Shown: positions 33,501-42,885, counted from the first letter of the stretch. The stretch is DNA of 64,000 nucleotides from Novosphingobium colocasiae (GCF_014652555.1 NZ_BMZA01000013.1:1-64000), one strand, 5' to 3'. Made by a program: numbers and translations. The notes: generated from the sequence alone by a model not told the origin.

Positions 33501-35030
33501 TCAGCGCAGGCCCACCCCGATCATCGCGCGCGGCTGCTCGATCTCGCCCGAGGCGACCGGGTAGGCGCAATAGTCGGCGGCGTAATAGCCGGTCGGGCGA
33601 TGGTTGCCCGAAAGGCCGATGCCGCCCATCGGCGCGGCGTGGCTGGGGCTGATCGTCGGCCGGTTCCAGTTGACGATGCCCGCGCGGGTGTTGGCCCAGA
33701 ACTTGTTGTATTCCTGCGGGCTGCCGCCGACCAGCGAGGCGGCAAGACCGAAGCGGGTGTTGTTCGCCTCGGCGATCGCCTCGTCGAAATCATCGACGCG
33801 GATGACCTGCAGGATCGGGCCGAACAGTTCGACGTCGGGGCGGTCCTTCATCGCGGTGGTATCGATGATCGAGGGGGACAGGAACGGCAGCGAATCGTTC
33901 GGTCGGACCAGGTGCTTGATCGCGCGGCCGCCGTGGCTGAGGAGGTACAGGAAGCTTTCGGTCAGCCCGTCAGCGGCGATGTTGTCGATCACCGGGCCCA
34001 TGAACGGGGCCGGCTCGTCGAACGGCGCGCCGAACACCAGGCGATCTGCCAGGCTCTTCACCTCGGCCATCACCGCATCGTACATGCCGGACTTGACCAC
34101 CAGCCGGCGCACGGCGGTGCAGCGCTGGCCGCTGCTGGCAAAGGCGGACTGGACGATGATCGCGGCGGCATCGGTGATCTTGGGCGTGTCCCACACCACC
34201 ATCGCGTTGTTGCCGCCCATTTCCAGCACGACCATCTTGTCCGGCCGGCTGGAAAGCTTGCGGTTGATGGTGATGCCGGTGTTGGCCGATCCGGTGAACA
34301 GCACCCCATCGACATCGTCGTGCGCGACAAGGGCCTGCCCTTCGGCGGGACCGCCGATGGCAATCTGGCAGACGGCGGCGGAAATGCCGGCGCGGTTGAA
34401 GCAGCGGGCGAGCAGTTCGCCGGTGGCGGGGGCTTTCTCGCTCGGTTTGAAGATCACCACGTTGCCCGCGATCAGCGCCGGCACGATGTGGCTGTTGGGC
34501 AAGTGCGCGGGCATGTTGTACGGCCCCAGCACGGCCAGCACGCCATGCGGCTTGTGGCGTACCGCCATCGTCCCCTGCAGCGCGTTGTCGAGCTTGCGCT
34601 GCGCCGTCCGTTCGGCATAGGCGCGGATCGAGACTTCGACCTTGTTGACGACGTTTTCCACCTCGATCCGGGCTTCCCACATGGGCTTTCCGGTTTCGCG
34701 GGCGATGATGGTCGCCAGTTTATCGGCGTCCTTGCGCACTTCGTTGGCGAAGCGGCGGACCAGTTCCATGCGGGTGGACAGCGGCTGCGCGGCCCAAGCC
34801 GGCCAGGCGCGCCGGGCGCGGGCCACGACGTCATCGATATCGCTGGCCTTGCCGCGCCAGACTTCGGCACCGGTGGCCGGCTCGAAGGAAACGATCTCGG
34901 CCCGGTTCGCGCTTCGCGCACTGCCCCGTTCGGCCGCAGTGCCCAGTCGGCCATGGCCGTCCGGACCTGCCGCTGTCTGGCCGGGAGCTGCCGCGCCCTC
35001 GATTGCAGTGGTGGTAGCTGGACCGTCCAT
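33501..35030 (-). CDS. astD: Succinylglutamate-semialdehyde dehydrogenase
   Basis: A 509-residue NAD(P)-dependent aldehyde dehydrogenase. LEMGGNNAMVVWD (near residue 273) supplies the general-base Glu, FASSGQRCTAVRRLVV (near 302) the catalytic Cys. The AstD-type features are GPYNMPAHLPNSHIVPALIAG and the C-terminal NHRPTGYYAADYCAYPVAS. It oxidises succinylglutamate semialdehyde in the arginine succinyltransferase pathway. The first 40-odd residues (Gly/Ala/Thr-rich) exceed the usual start and no alternative initiation codon with a good ribosome site is visible. The rest of the ast pathway is not in this window. Confidence 0.92.
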   Translation of the reverse strand: MDGPATTTAIEGAAAPGQTAAGPDGHGRLGTAAERGSARSANRAEIVSFEPATGAEVWRGKASDIDDVVARARRAWPAWAAQPLSTRMELVRRFANEVRKDADKLATIIARETGKPMWEARIEVENVVNKVEVSIRAYAERTAQRKLDNALQGTMAVRHKPHGVLAVLGPYNMPAHLPNSHIVPALIAGNVVIFKPSEKAPATGELLARCFNRAGISAAVCQIAIGGPAEGQALVAHDDVDGVLFTGSANTGITINRKLSSRPDKMVVLEMGGNNAMVVWDTPKITDAAAIIVQSAFASSGQRCTAVRRLVVKSGMYDAVMAEVKSLADRLVFGAPFDEPAPFMGPVIDNIAADGLTESFLYLLSHGGRAIKHLVRPNDSLPFLSPSIIDTTAMKDRPDVELFGPILQVIRVDDFDEAIAEANNTRFGLAASLVGGSPQEYNKFWANTRAGIVNWNRPTISPSHAAPMGGIGLSGNHRPTGYYAADYCAYPVASGEIEQPRAMIGVGLR

Positions 35031-35126
35031 TAAGGCTAATAATCCGTTAGCTGGTAAACTTCGAGATAGAGGGCTCTATGCCATAGCGATTACTACCGGG
35101 TTGCTAACGACCCCGCGTTAATCGCA

Positions 35127-36560
35127 TCATTTGCCTGTATCAGCGGCGCTGGCACCCCGCTCGAAGCTCCAATGGACCGGCTCCGGCGGAGTTCCCAGGT
35201 ATCGGCCAAGCTCGCGGATTTCTTCGATCCGGCGGTGCAGTTCGTCCCAGTCGTCGCGTTCGGCGATGGCGGACCAGATGCGCTCGACTTCCTCGATAAG
35301 CAGTCCGGGCGCGGCTGCGGCGTACCGATCGTCGGCGGCGCAGGTCGGGGCGTAGCCGCGCAGCAGGGTGTCGAAATCGTCCGTGCCGGTGGTTCGCCCG
35401 CCGCGATGGCGCAGGAAGAAGATGTCCGGCGCCTCGCCGCTGGCGGTCATCGCCTGCTCCGCCGCCTGGATCAGCGCCGCGTCGGGCCCTGGCCCCTTCG
35501 GCGCGACGCCCAGCCGCCAGCAGAACCGCCGCCGCAGCGCCGCCTCATAGAGCGGCCCGAAGCGGTCGATCGCGAAGACCAGCGCTTCGGTTTCGGCATG
35601 GGCGCGCAGGGCGATCGCCAGTTGGACGCAGTTCCAGCGCACCGCATCGGGCTGGCGGCCAAAGGCGTAAAGGCCCGAATGGTCGAAATAGGCGGCTGTG
35701 AAGCCGGGGTCCCATTTCGGCAGCCAGCGCCAGGGGCCGTAATCGAAGCTTTCGCCCGATATCGCCATGTTGTCGGTATTGAGCACGCCGTGAACGAACC
35801 CGGCAACCATCCAGGCGGCGGCCAGATCGGCCATGCGCTCCACCACCTGATGCAGCAGCCGCACCGCCGGCTCGTCGCGGCCCGGCGCATCGGTGGGCGG
35901 GGGCGGGCCGGGGAAGGCGGCCAGGCAATAATCGATCAGTTGCGCGGCATGATCGGGCTCTTCCAGCACCATCAGCCGCTGGAAGCTGCCGAAGCGGATA
36001 TGGCCGTGGCCGAGCCGGACGAGCACGGCGGAACGGGTCGGCGAAGGTTCATCGCCGCGCCACAGGCTTTCGCCGGTCTCGATCACGCTGAATGTCTTGG
36101 ACGTCGGCACGCCCAGCGCCTCGAGCAGCTCGGTCGCCATGATCTCGCGCACCGCGCCTTTCAGTGTCAGCCGCCCGTCGCCGGCGCGGCTCCACGGGGT
36201 CTGGCCGGAGCCCTTGGTGCCCAGATCGAGCAGCCGCCCCTGTGCATCGCGCATCTGGGCGAACAGGAACCCGCGCCCGTCGCCCAGATCAGGGTTGTAC
36301 ACGCGGAACTGGTGGCCGTGATAGCGCAGCGCCAGCGGGCCGGGCAAATTATCGGCCAGCGGGACGAACTCGCCGAAGTGGGCGATCCATTCCGCATCGG
36401 TCAGATCGCCAAGGCCGACGGCGGCGGCCCAGCGATCATTGCGCCAGCGCAGGGTGTGGTCGGGGAAGCGGGCGGCTTCCACCGGATCGCCCAGCCACCC
36501 GGCCAGAGGGAGGATTGCGGGATCGGGGCGATAGGGGCTTGCTTGCGGTTCGCTGCGCAT
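35127..36560 (-). CDS. selO: SelO/YdiU family protein adenylyltransferase
   Basis: A 477-residue pseudokinase-fold enzyme that transfers AMP from ATP to Ser, Thr or Tyr of proteins and is linked to oxidative-stress control. YHGHQFRVYNPDLGDGRG near residue 80 is diagnostic. LGTKGSGQTPWSRAGDGRLT (about 112) is the nucleotide-binding region, and VLNTDNMAISGESFDYGPW (near 262) gives the metal-binding Asn and Asp. The long open frame upstream of 36560 is opposite the hydrolase gene and is not part of the protein. The C terminus lacks the Cys/Sec redox motif of some homologues. Confidence 0.93.
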   Translation of the reverse strand: MRSEPQASPYRPDPAILPLAGWLGDPVEAARFPDHTLRWRNDRWAAAVGLGDLTDAEWIAHFGEFVPLADNLPGPLALRYHGHQFRVYNPDLGDGRGFLFAQMRDAQGRLLDLGTKGSGQTPWSRAGDGRLTLKGAVREIMATELLEALGVPTSKTFSVIETGESLWRGDEPSPTRSAVLVRLGHGHIRFGSFQRLMVLEEPDHAAQLIDYCLAAFPGPPPPTDAPGRDEPAVRLLHQVVERMADLAAAWMVAGFVHGVLNTDNMAISGESFDYGPWRWLPKWDPGFTAAYFDHSGLYAFGRQPDAVRWNCVQLAIALRAHAETEALVFAIDRFGPLYEAALRRRFCWRLGVAPKGPGPDAALIQAAEQAMTASGEAPDIFFLRHRGGRTTGTDDFDTLLRGYAPTCAADDRYAAAAPGLLIEEVERIWSAIAERDDWDELHRRIEEIRELGRYLGTPPEPVHWSFERGASAADTGK

Positions 36561-36626
36561 CAGGCGATAGTGGGCGTGCGGCGGCCGCCAATCAAGGCGC
36601 GCGGTTGAGGGACTTTGCAAAGCGGC

Positions 36627-37487
36627 ATGGCAGCCTACGAAGATCGGTTCTGGTCGAGCCGCGATGGACTGAAACTTCATTTCCGGGATTACGCGGGCGG
36701 AGAAGGGGGGAAGGCTCCAGTCGTCTGCCTGCCCGGCCTGACCCGCAACGCCCGCGATTTCGAGACGCTGGCCGAACGGATCGCCCCGGAACGCCGGGTG
36801 CTGTGCCTTGATCTGCGCGGGCGCGGCGATAGCGAATATGCCAAGGATTCGACCAACTACGTTCCCGCCCAGTATATCGACGATCTGCTGGTGCTGCTCG
36901 ATCAGGAGGGGATCGAACGGTTCGTTTCGGTCGGCACGTCGCTGGGCGGGCTGATGACGATGGGGCTCGCGCTGTTCCAGCCCGATCGCATCGCCGGGGC
37001 GGTGCTGAACGATATCGGGCCGGTGCTGGAAGCAGCGGGGCTGGAACGCATCCGTGATTACGTCGGGCAGGGGCGCAGCTTTCCTACCTGGGTCCATGCC
37101 GCGCGGGCGATGGAGGAATCGCAGGCCGTGGCGCATCCCGGGCAGGATCTCGAGTTCTGGCTGGGCATTGCCAAGCAGCGCATGACGCTGGGCAGCAACG
37201 GGCGGATCGTGTTCGATTATGACATGAAGATCGCCGAACCCTTCGCTCATTTCGATACCTCGGCCATCCCGGATATGTGGCCCGCGCTCGATGCGCTGGC
37301 CGGGCGGCCGCTGCTGTTCGTGCGCGGCGCTCTGTCCGATATCCTCAGTGCCGCGACGCTGGACGAGATGGTCCGCCGCGCACCCGGCTCCGAAGCGGTC
37401 ACGCTGCCCGATGTCGGCCACACCCCCACCCTGTCCGAACCCGCGGCCGAAGCGGCCATCGATCGGCTGCTGGCTCGCCTGGACTGA
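36627..37487 (+). CDS. Alpha/beta hydrolase
   Basis: A 286-residue enzyme of the alpha/beta-hydrolase fold. VVCLPGLTRNARDFETLAER (near residue 32) is the oxyanion strand, VGTSLGGLMTMGLALF holds the nucleophile in GTSLGG (Ser near 105), and DVGHTPTLSEP near the end gives the catalytic His. The acid is probably in the region of VRGALSDILS. The substrate is unknown. The ATG at 36627 is chosen over a TTG at 36615. The glycosyltransferase starts 3 bp after its stop. It diverges from selO across 66 bp. Confidence 0.9.
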   Translation: MAAYEDRFWSSRDGLKLHFRDYAGGEGGKAPVVCLPGLTRNARDFETLAERIAPERRVLCLDLRGRGDSEYAKDSTNYVPAQYIDDLLVLLDQEGIERFVSVGTSLGGLMTMGLALFQPDRIAGAVLNDIGPVLEAAGLERIRDYVGQGRSFPTWVHAARAMEESQAVAHPGQDLEFWLGIAKQRMTLGSNGRIVFDYDMKIAEPFAHFDTSAIPDMWPALDALAGRPLLFVRGALSDILSAATLDEMVRRAPGSEAVTLPDVGHTPTLSEPAAEAAIDRLLARLD

Positions 37488-37489
37488 TC

Positions 37490-38638
37490 TTGCCGCAAAG
37501 CCCCGCGCGCCTGCGCGTCCTCCATCTTCATTCCAGCTTTTCGGCCGGCGGCAAGGAACTGCGCGCGGCGCGGCTGATGACAGCGTTCGGGCCCGGCATC
37601 GATCACGTGGTGGTGTCGGCGCAGCCCGGCGCTTACGGCGCGGCCCGGGCGATCGGCGCGGATATCGCGGTGGATTATCCCGCCGATTTCCCCGGTCTCC
37701 AGGGTCGGCCGACGCCTGCCCGGTTGCTGCGGATCGCCCGCGCGCTAAAGCCGTTCGATCTGGTGCTGACCTATAACTGGGGGGCGATGGACGCGGTGCT
37801 GGCGCACCGGCTGTTCGGCCGCCTGCTCGGCCTGCCGCCGCTGGTCCATCACGAGGACGGGTTCAACGAAGACGAGGCGGGCGGGCTCATGCCCCGCCGC
37901 AACTGGTTCCGGCGGATCGCACTCGGCCGCGCTTCGGCGCTGGTCGTGCCCTCGCAGCGGTTGCAGGCGATCGCACTGGACGCCTGGCACCAGCCGCCGC
38001 AGCGGACCCGGCTGATCATCAACGGCATCGCGCTTGCCGCCTATGCCCGCAAACCCGCTGCCGATGCGCTGCCGGGGCTGGTCAAGCATCCGGATGATCG
38101 CTGGGTCGGCACGCTGGCGGGCCTGCGCGCGGTGAAGAACCTGCCCCGGCTGGTGCGCGCCTTTGCCGCTCTGCCGCCGCACTGGCAACTCGTGATCCTG
38201 GGCGAAGGGCCGGAGCGCGGGGCCATCGTGGCGCAAGCGGCGGCGCTTGGCCTGGCAAACCGCGTGCATCTGCCGGGCTTCGTGGCCGATCCGGCCGGTG
38301 CGGTCGGGCTGATGGACCTGTTCGCGCTGTCTTCCGATAGCGAGCAGTTCCCGATCTCGGTGGTGGAGGCGATGGCTGCCGCCTTGCCCGTCGTCTCGCC
38401 GGCCGTCGGCGATGTCGCGGCGATGGTGGCCGATTCCAACCGCCCGTTCATCACCGCGCCGGGCGACGAGGCGGCGCTGGCGGCGGCGCTGGCCGAGCTG
38501 GCGGAGGATGACGGCGCGCGGACCCAAATCGGCGCGGACAATCGCGCCCGTGCGCTTGCCCTGTATGACGAAGAGGCGATGATCGCCGCTTACCGCGCCG
38601 TCTATGCCGAAGCGATGGGTCGCGCCACGTTTCCCTGA
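37490..38638 (+). CDS. Glycosyltransferase family 4
   Basis: A 382-residue GT-B glycosyltransferase starting at a TTG 3 bp after the hydrolase gene; no ATG precedes the conserved N terminus VLHLHSSFSAGGKELRAARL. The C-terminal lobe has LGEGPERGAIVAQAAALG, VHLPGFV and the E-x7-E block SEQFPISVVEAMAAALPVV. These are the retaining GT4 signatures. Sugar donor and acceptor are unknown; surface polysaccharide or lipid glycosylation is likely. The gene is translationally close to the hydrolase but not to the next gene. Confidence 0.88.
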   Translation: MPQSPARLRVLHLHSSFSAGGKELRAARLMTAFGPGIDHVVVSAQPGAYGAARAIGADIAVDYPADFPGLQGRPTPARLLRIARALKPFDLVLTYNWGAMDAVLAHRLFGRLLGLPPLVHHEDGFNEDEAGGLMPRRNWFRRIALGRASALVVPSQRLQAIALDAWHQPPQRTRLIINGIALAAYARKPAADALPGLVKHPDDRWVGTLAGLRAVKNLPRLVRAFAALPPHWQLVILGEGPERGAIVAQAAALGLANRVHLPGFVADPAGAVGLMDLFALSSDSEQFPISVVEAMAAALPVVSPAVGDVAAMVADSNRPFITAPGDEAALAAALAELAEDDGARTQIGADNRARALALYDEEAMIAAYRAVYAEAMGRATFP

Positions 38639-38766
38639 CGCTTGTTCAGAGAGCCTTCACCTGTCCGGCCCCAACCGATCAATCTCGTTGAAAACCCGCG
38701 CAACGCCGCCTAAACAGCCCGCTTCGCGGCGGATGCCGCACCCGTTCCGCAAGAAAGCGCTCGATC

Positions 38767-39561
38767 TTGGCCCTGACCCCGACAAATCCCCCATCCGGCG
38801 ACAAGGCGGCCCAGCGGCAGGCCGCCCAGCAGGAAGTCTTCCTGCGCGAGGTGGACGATGCCCTGCGGCACGATCAGGTCGAAGGGTTCTACCGCACTTA
38901 CGGCAAGGCCGTGATCGCCGCGGTGGTGGTCGGCCTGGCGGCTTTCGGCGGCTACCTGTTCTGGGATCACGAGCAGAAGAAAGCGCGCGATCTGAATGCC
39001 GAGCAACTGGTCCAGTCGATCGACGCGGCGCAATCATCGAAGTTTGCCGATGCCAAGGCCAAGCTCAATCCGCTGATTGCCGAGGGCACGGGCGGCAACG
39101 CCGAACTGGCGCGGCTGCTGCAGGCGGGCATCGCGCTCGAACTCAAGCGCCCGGACGAAGCGATCAAGCTTTACCGCACCGTCTCCGAAAATGCCGATGC
39201 GCCGCAGCCGCTGCGCGATCTGGCAACCGTGCGCCAAGTTGCCGCCAGCTTCGGCACGATGAAGCCGCAGGCGGTGATAGACCGGCTCAAGCCGCTGGCC
39301 GCGCCGGGCAATGCCTGGTTCGGGGTCGCCGGGGAACTGGTGGCGATGGCCTATCTCAAGCAGGGCAACCCGGATCAGGCCGGCCAGTTGCTGGCCGCCA
39401 TCGCCAAGGACAAGTCCGTGTCCGATAGCCTGCGCAGCCGCGCCGGCCAGCTTGCCGGTGTGCTGGGTGCCGATTCGCTGGATGATGTGGTGGATGAACG
39501 GGGTCAGCCGCTGGACGAAACCGGCCCGGCAGGCGAGACCGGAGCCGACAAGAATGGGTGA
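38767..39561 (+). CDS. YfgM-like membrane-anchored tetratricopeptide protein
   Basis: A 264-residue protein starting at TTG (MALTPTNPPSGDK). A cytosolic N terminus precedes one membrane helix (about 48-68, VIAAVVVGLAAFGGYLFW), then a periplasmic helical domain with TPR_21-type repeats (LNPLIAEGTGG, AIKLYRTVSENADAPQP, VAMAYLKQGNPDQAGQLLA). It is followed 10 bp later by bamB, as yfgM is in E. coli, where YfgM associates with the Sec translocon and periplasmic chaperones. Its acidic C-terminal tail is not conserved. The function is inferred from domain and neighbour. Confidence 0.85.
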   Translation: MALTPTNPPSGDKAAQRQAAQQEVFLREVDDALRHDQVEGFYRTYGKAVIAAVVVGLAAFGGYLFWDHEQKKARDLNAEQLVQSIDAAQSSKFADAKAKLNPLIAEGTGGNAELARLLQAGIALELKRPDEAIKLYRTVSENADAPQPLRDLATVRQVAASFGTMKPQAVIDRLKPLAAPGNAWFGVAGELVAMAYLKQGNPDQAGQLLAAIAKDKSVSDSLRSRAGQLAGVLGADSLDDVVDERGQPLDETGPAGETGADKNG

Positions 39562-39571
39562 GGGTAAGCGA

Positions 39572-40921
39572 ATGAACGCAGGCAGTTCCAATCTGCGCCG
39601 CAAGGCGCTGCCGCTGATCGCGGTGGCCCTGCTTGCAGGTCTGTCCGGGTGCAAGATTTTCGGCGGCAAGGGCGGTCCCAAGACCCCCACCGTCGGCGAA
39701 CGGGTGCCGATCCTGTCGCGCATCGAAAGCGGTGCCAAGGTCGATGGCGCGCTGGCCGGGGTGACGGTGGTGCTGCCGCCGGCGCAGGCCAACGCCGATT
39801 GGGCGCAAGCGGGCGGTTCCGCCAGCAAGAGCTACGGCCATCTCGCGCTGGGCGACGCGCCGCAGCGGGTGTGGACGGCATCGGTCTCCGGATCGTCGAA
39901 CAAGCGCCGCCTTGCTGCAGCCCCGGTGATCGCCGGTGGCACGCTTTACGTCATGGATACCGAGGGGCAGGTCAGCGCGCTGAACGCCGAGACCGGCAGT
40001 GCCATCTGGAAGAAGAGCTTTTCGGTCAGCGGTGATGGTTCGTCGTCCGTGTTCGGCGGCGGGGTCAGCTTCGATGCGGGCAAGCTGTTCGTCACCACCG
40101 GCATCGGCGAAGTGGCGGCGCTCGATCCGGCCAACGGCAACGAATTGTGGAAGGTCAAGCCGGCAGGGCCCATGCGCGGCGCGCCGACGATCGGCTTCGG
40201 CGCGGTCTACGTGACCACGCAGGACAACCAGATCTTCGCGCTCGACGTCGAAACCGGCAAATCGCTGTGGAACGAATCGGGCTCCACCTCGCAGTCGGGC
40301 GTGTTCGGCGTTGCCGCTCCCGCCGCCGGGCAGGGCACCGTGATCGCCGGCTATTCCTCGGGCGAGCTGGTCGCGTACCGTTATGAAAACGGCCGCCAGT
40401 TGTGGTCCGATGCGCTGGCACGCACCTCGATCTCGACCGAGGTCGGCAGCCTGACCGATGTCGATGCCGATCCGATCATCGATAATGGCCGCGTCTATGC
40501 GCTGGGCCAGGGCGGTCGCATGGCCGCCTATGAACTGGTCACCGGCCAGCGCATCTGGGAACTCAACCTCGCAGGCATCTCCACCCCGGCGCTCGCCGGC
40601 GACTGGGTGTTCACGCTTGACGATCATGCCGAAATCCTCGCCATCCAGCGGGCGACCGGCAAAGTCCGCTGGCTGACCCAGTTGACCCGCTACAAGAGCG
40701 TCAAGAAGCGCAAGGGCGCGTTCTTCTGGGTCGGTCCGATCCTGGCTGGCAACAAGCTGTGGGTGGCCAACAACGAAGGCGATCTGGGCTGGGTCGATCC
40801 GACCACCGGCGTCTATACCCACTACCGCGATCTCGATAGCGGCGTGTCGCTGGCCCCGGTGGTGGCGAACAACACGCTTTATGTGCTGGACGACGACGGC
40901 AAGATCAGCGCCTTCCGGTAA
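39572..40921 (+). CDS. bamB: Outer membrane protein assembly factor BamB
   Basis: A 449-residue lipoprotein with the lipobox LLAGLSGC (Cys near 27). PQQ-type beta-propeller repeats follow, seen as blocks with the W-x-x-x motif: GTLYVMDTEGQVSALNAETG, GKLFVTTGIGEVAALDPANG, GAVYVTTQDNQIFALDVETG. BamB is the scaffold lipoprotein of the beta-barrel assembly machinery. I chose the ATG at 39572, with GAGGG upstream, over one at 39554. The YfgM-like gene precedes it. der, which follows in E. coli, is not next here; a family A repeat follows. Confidence 0.93.
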   Translation: MNAGSSNLRRKALPLIAVALLAGLSGCKIFGGKGGPKTPTVGERVPILSRIESGAKVDGALAGVTVVLPPAQANADWAQAGGSASKSYGHLALGDAPQRVWTASVSGSSNKRRLAAAPVIAGGTLYVMDTEGQVSALNAETGSAIWKKSFSVSGDGSSSVFGGGVSFDAGKLFVTTGIGEVAALDPANGNELWKVKPAGPMRGAPTIGFGAVYVTTQDNQIFALDVETGKSLWNESGSTSQSGVFGVAAPAAGQGTVIAGYSSGELVAYRYENGRQLWSDALARTSISTEVGSLTDVDADPIIDNGRVYALGQGGRMAAYELVTGQRIWELNLAGISTPALAGDWVFTLDDHAEILAIQRATGKVRWLTQLTRYKSVKKRKGAFFWVGPILAGNKLWVANNEGDLGWVDPTTGVYTHYRDLDSGVSLAPVVANNTLYVLDDDGKISAFR

Positions 40922-40974
40922 GCGCCGCCACCCGGCCGCGGGCGATCGCATATGACGAGCTTACACGCAGCTTG

Positions 40975-41106
40975 GTCATGCTGAACTTGTTTCAGCATCC
41001 ATTGCTCGGTTTGCCCCACCGTCGAATAGGGCTTGGTTCCGGCGTCCAGCACCATTCAGCGTCCGGGCCGGCGGCACGATAGACCCTGAAACAAGTTCAG
41101 GGTGAC
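40975..41106. repeat. Interspersed palindromic repeat, family A, copy 2
   Basis: A 132-bp element with arms starting GTCATGCTGAACTTG and ending CAAGTTCAGGGTGAC. It shares arms and inner segments with 6347-6481 and lies in the gap between bamB and the methyltransferase gene. The copies differ by point changes and small indels in the centre, as expected of a non-coding mobile repeat. Confidence 0.85.
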
Positions 41107-41214
41107 CAATACGGATAGGCGATTTCAGTTGAGATTGCCCTGCGCCCGGCCGGCGAATCCGGCCGGCCAAGGGTGCCTCACCGGCTCTTAACCAATTGCC
41201 GCTAGGACCGGGAC

Positions 41215-42582
41215 ATGACCAGCCCCAGTTCCCGTATCGGTTCAGGTCCCGCCGCCCGGCCGTCCAGCGATGTCTCCGTCGCGGTCGGCGTTTGCGGCAT
41301 CGTCGCGTTGATCGCGTGGATTTTGGTTTGCCGGTCGTGGCCGGTAATCGCCGATGCGCTAGCGCTGCCGGGCCCTCGTGCGCCGCTAAGCGGGCCTTAT
41401 GCCGCCGTTGCCGCGCTGCTGTTCACTACCAGCGCCATGGCCGCATGGTCGGTGCTGGTCGACAAGGTGCACTTGCGCCCCTCTACCGGGATCGACTGGA
41501 ACAACCCCCGACCGCTCGCCGCCTCGCTCGATGTGTCGATCACCAAGCTCGCCGGGCTGTGGGCGACCTGGGCCGGGATCGGGTTCTTCTACTGCATCGG
41601 CCGCTGGTACTGGGACGGGCAGTATCTCTTCGCCATGGAAGTCATCGGGGCCTGCGCGGTGCCGGTGTTCCTGCTGTCGATTCCCTACGTCCTGTGGCTG
41701 GACCGTTACCTGATCGACCCGCGCGATAGCGCCTGGCACTTCGGCGCGATGCTGATCGGGCGCGAGGCGTGGGACGCGGACGAGGTGAAGAAGCACTGGC
41801 GCGCCTGGATGATCAAGGCGTTCTTCGGGGCCTTCATGATTTCGATCCTGCCGCCCGGCTTTTCGGCCGTGGTCGAAACCGATTTCAGCGCCATCGCCAC
41901 TGATCCGATCGCCATCGGCACCGTGTTGACCGAGGCGCTGTTTGTGATCGACGTCCAGATCGGCACGGTCGGCTACTTGTGCACCTTCCGCCCGCTCGAT
42001 GCCCATATCCGCAGCGGCAACCCGTTTTTGGCGGGCTGGGTGGCGGCGCTGATCTGCTATCCCCCGCTGTTGTGGGCAACGATGGGCCGCGAGGATGTGA
42101 TCGGTTATTCGGTCAACGCCAACGGCTGGACGTACTGGCTGGCGGGGCACGATGCGCTGCTGTGGCTGTGGGTCGTGGTCATGACCGCGCTGACCGCGAT
42201 CTATGCCTGGGCGACTTTCGCGTTCGGCATCCGGTTCTCCAACCTCACCTATCGCGGCGTGCTGACCAACGGGCCGTACCGCTTCACCCGCCATCCCGCC
42301 TATCTGTCGAAGAACCTCTACTGGTGGGTGTCGACGCTGCCGTTCCTCGTAACCAGCCACGCGCTGACCGACATGGTGCGTAACACCGTGCTGCTGGGGG
42401 TGGTCAACGCGATCTATTTCTGGCGGGCCAAGACCGAGGAAGCGCACCTTCTGGCCGAAGATCCCAAGTACCGCGAATACCACGCCTGGATGGGCGAACA
42501 TGCGCTTATCACGCGCAGCTTTTCGCGCGTCTTCGCAGCGCTCAAGCCACGCGGCGCGCCGGTGGCTCACCCGGCCGAGTAA
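41215..42582 (+). CDS. Multi-span membrane protein with ICMT-like C-terminal methyltransferase domain
   Basis: A 455-residue membrane protein with about nine to ten hydrophobic segments. The last third has GVLTNGPYRFTRHPAYLSKN (near 350) and EAHLLAEDPKYREYHAWMGE, the hallmark of isoprenylcysteine carboxyl methyltransferase and other membrane methyltransferases that bind SAM near the membrane. The N-terminal half (about 1-240) is not of that family and is unknown. Bacterial targets of such enzymes are mostly unknown. A family A repeat precedes it, and it converges with the ABM monooxygenase gene. Confidence 0.82.
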   Translation: MTSPSSRIGSGPAARPSSDVSVAVGVCGIVALIAWILVCRSWPVIADALALPGPRAPLSGPYAAVAALLFTTSAMAAWSVLVDKVHLRPSTGIDWNNPRPLAASLDVSITKLAGLWATWAGIGFFYCIGRWYWDGQYLFAMEVIGACAVPVFLLSIPYVLWLDRYLIDPRDSAWHFGAMLIGREAWDADEVKKHWRAWMIKAFFGAFMISILPPGFSAVVETDFSAIATDPIAIGTVLTEALFVIDVQIGTVGYLCTFRPLDAHIRSGNPFLAGWVAALICYPPLLWATMGREDVIGYSVNANGWTYWLAGHDALLWLWVVVMTALTAIYAWATFAFGIRFSNLTYRGVLTNGPYRFTRHPAYLSKNLYWWVSTLPFLVTSHALTDMVRNTVLLGVVNAIYFWRAKTEEAHLLAEDPKYREYHAWMGEHALITRSFSRVFAALKPRGAPVAHPAE

Positions 42583-42585
42583 CTC

Positions 42586-42885
42586 CTAAAGCGTCTGGAC
42601 GGCTTCCGCTTCGTAGATCGTTGCATCGCGATCGTGGAGGCCGAGGCTGCCTGCCGAGGCCCGCCAGTCGGCGAAGTGCGGCTGGGTCATGTGCGCGTCG
42701 AACGCGGGGCGATCGGTCCACACCTCGCTGACGTGGAACACGCAGGGATCCTGCACGTCCTGGGAGAAGGCATAGCGCAGGCACCCTTCCTCGGCGCGGC
42801 TGCCAGCGATCACAGCCGCCATGGCGGCGCGCGCCAGTTCCAGGTTCTCGGCGGGAAAGCGAAACTGTCCGGCAACGACGATCAT
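42586..42885 (-). CDS. Putative quinol monooxygenase (ABM domain)
   Basis: A 99-residue protein of the antibiotic biosynthesis monooxygenase fold, starting MIVVAGQFRFPAEN. SRAEEGCLRYAFSQDVQDP (about 30-48) and FHVSEVWTDRPAFDAHMTQP are the core blocks. Such small ferredoxin-like dimers include YgiN quinol monooxygenase. Its ATG overlaps the gshA stop by 1 bp (TGATG), so it is coupled to gshA and may serve redox balance. It converges with the membrane methyltransferase gene. Confidence 0.88.
   Translation of the reverse strand: MIVVAGQFRFPAENLELARAAMAAVIAGSRAEEGCLRYAFSQDVQDPCVFHVSEVWTDRPAFDAHMTQPHFADWRASAGSLGLHDRDATIYEAEAVQTL

Noticed and set aside
35127..37421. A 764-codon version of the SelO protein extending past 36560
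   Set aside because: The extra N-terminal part is antisense to the hydrolase gene at 36627-37487 and does not resemble SelO; the ATG at 36560 fits the family start.
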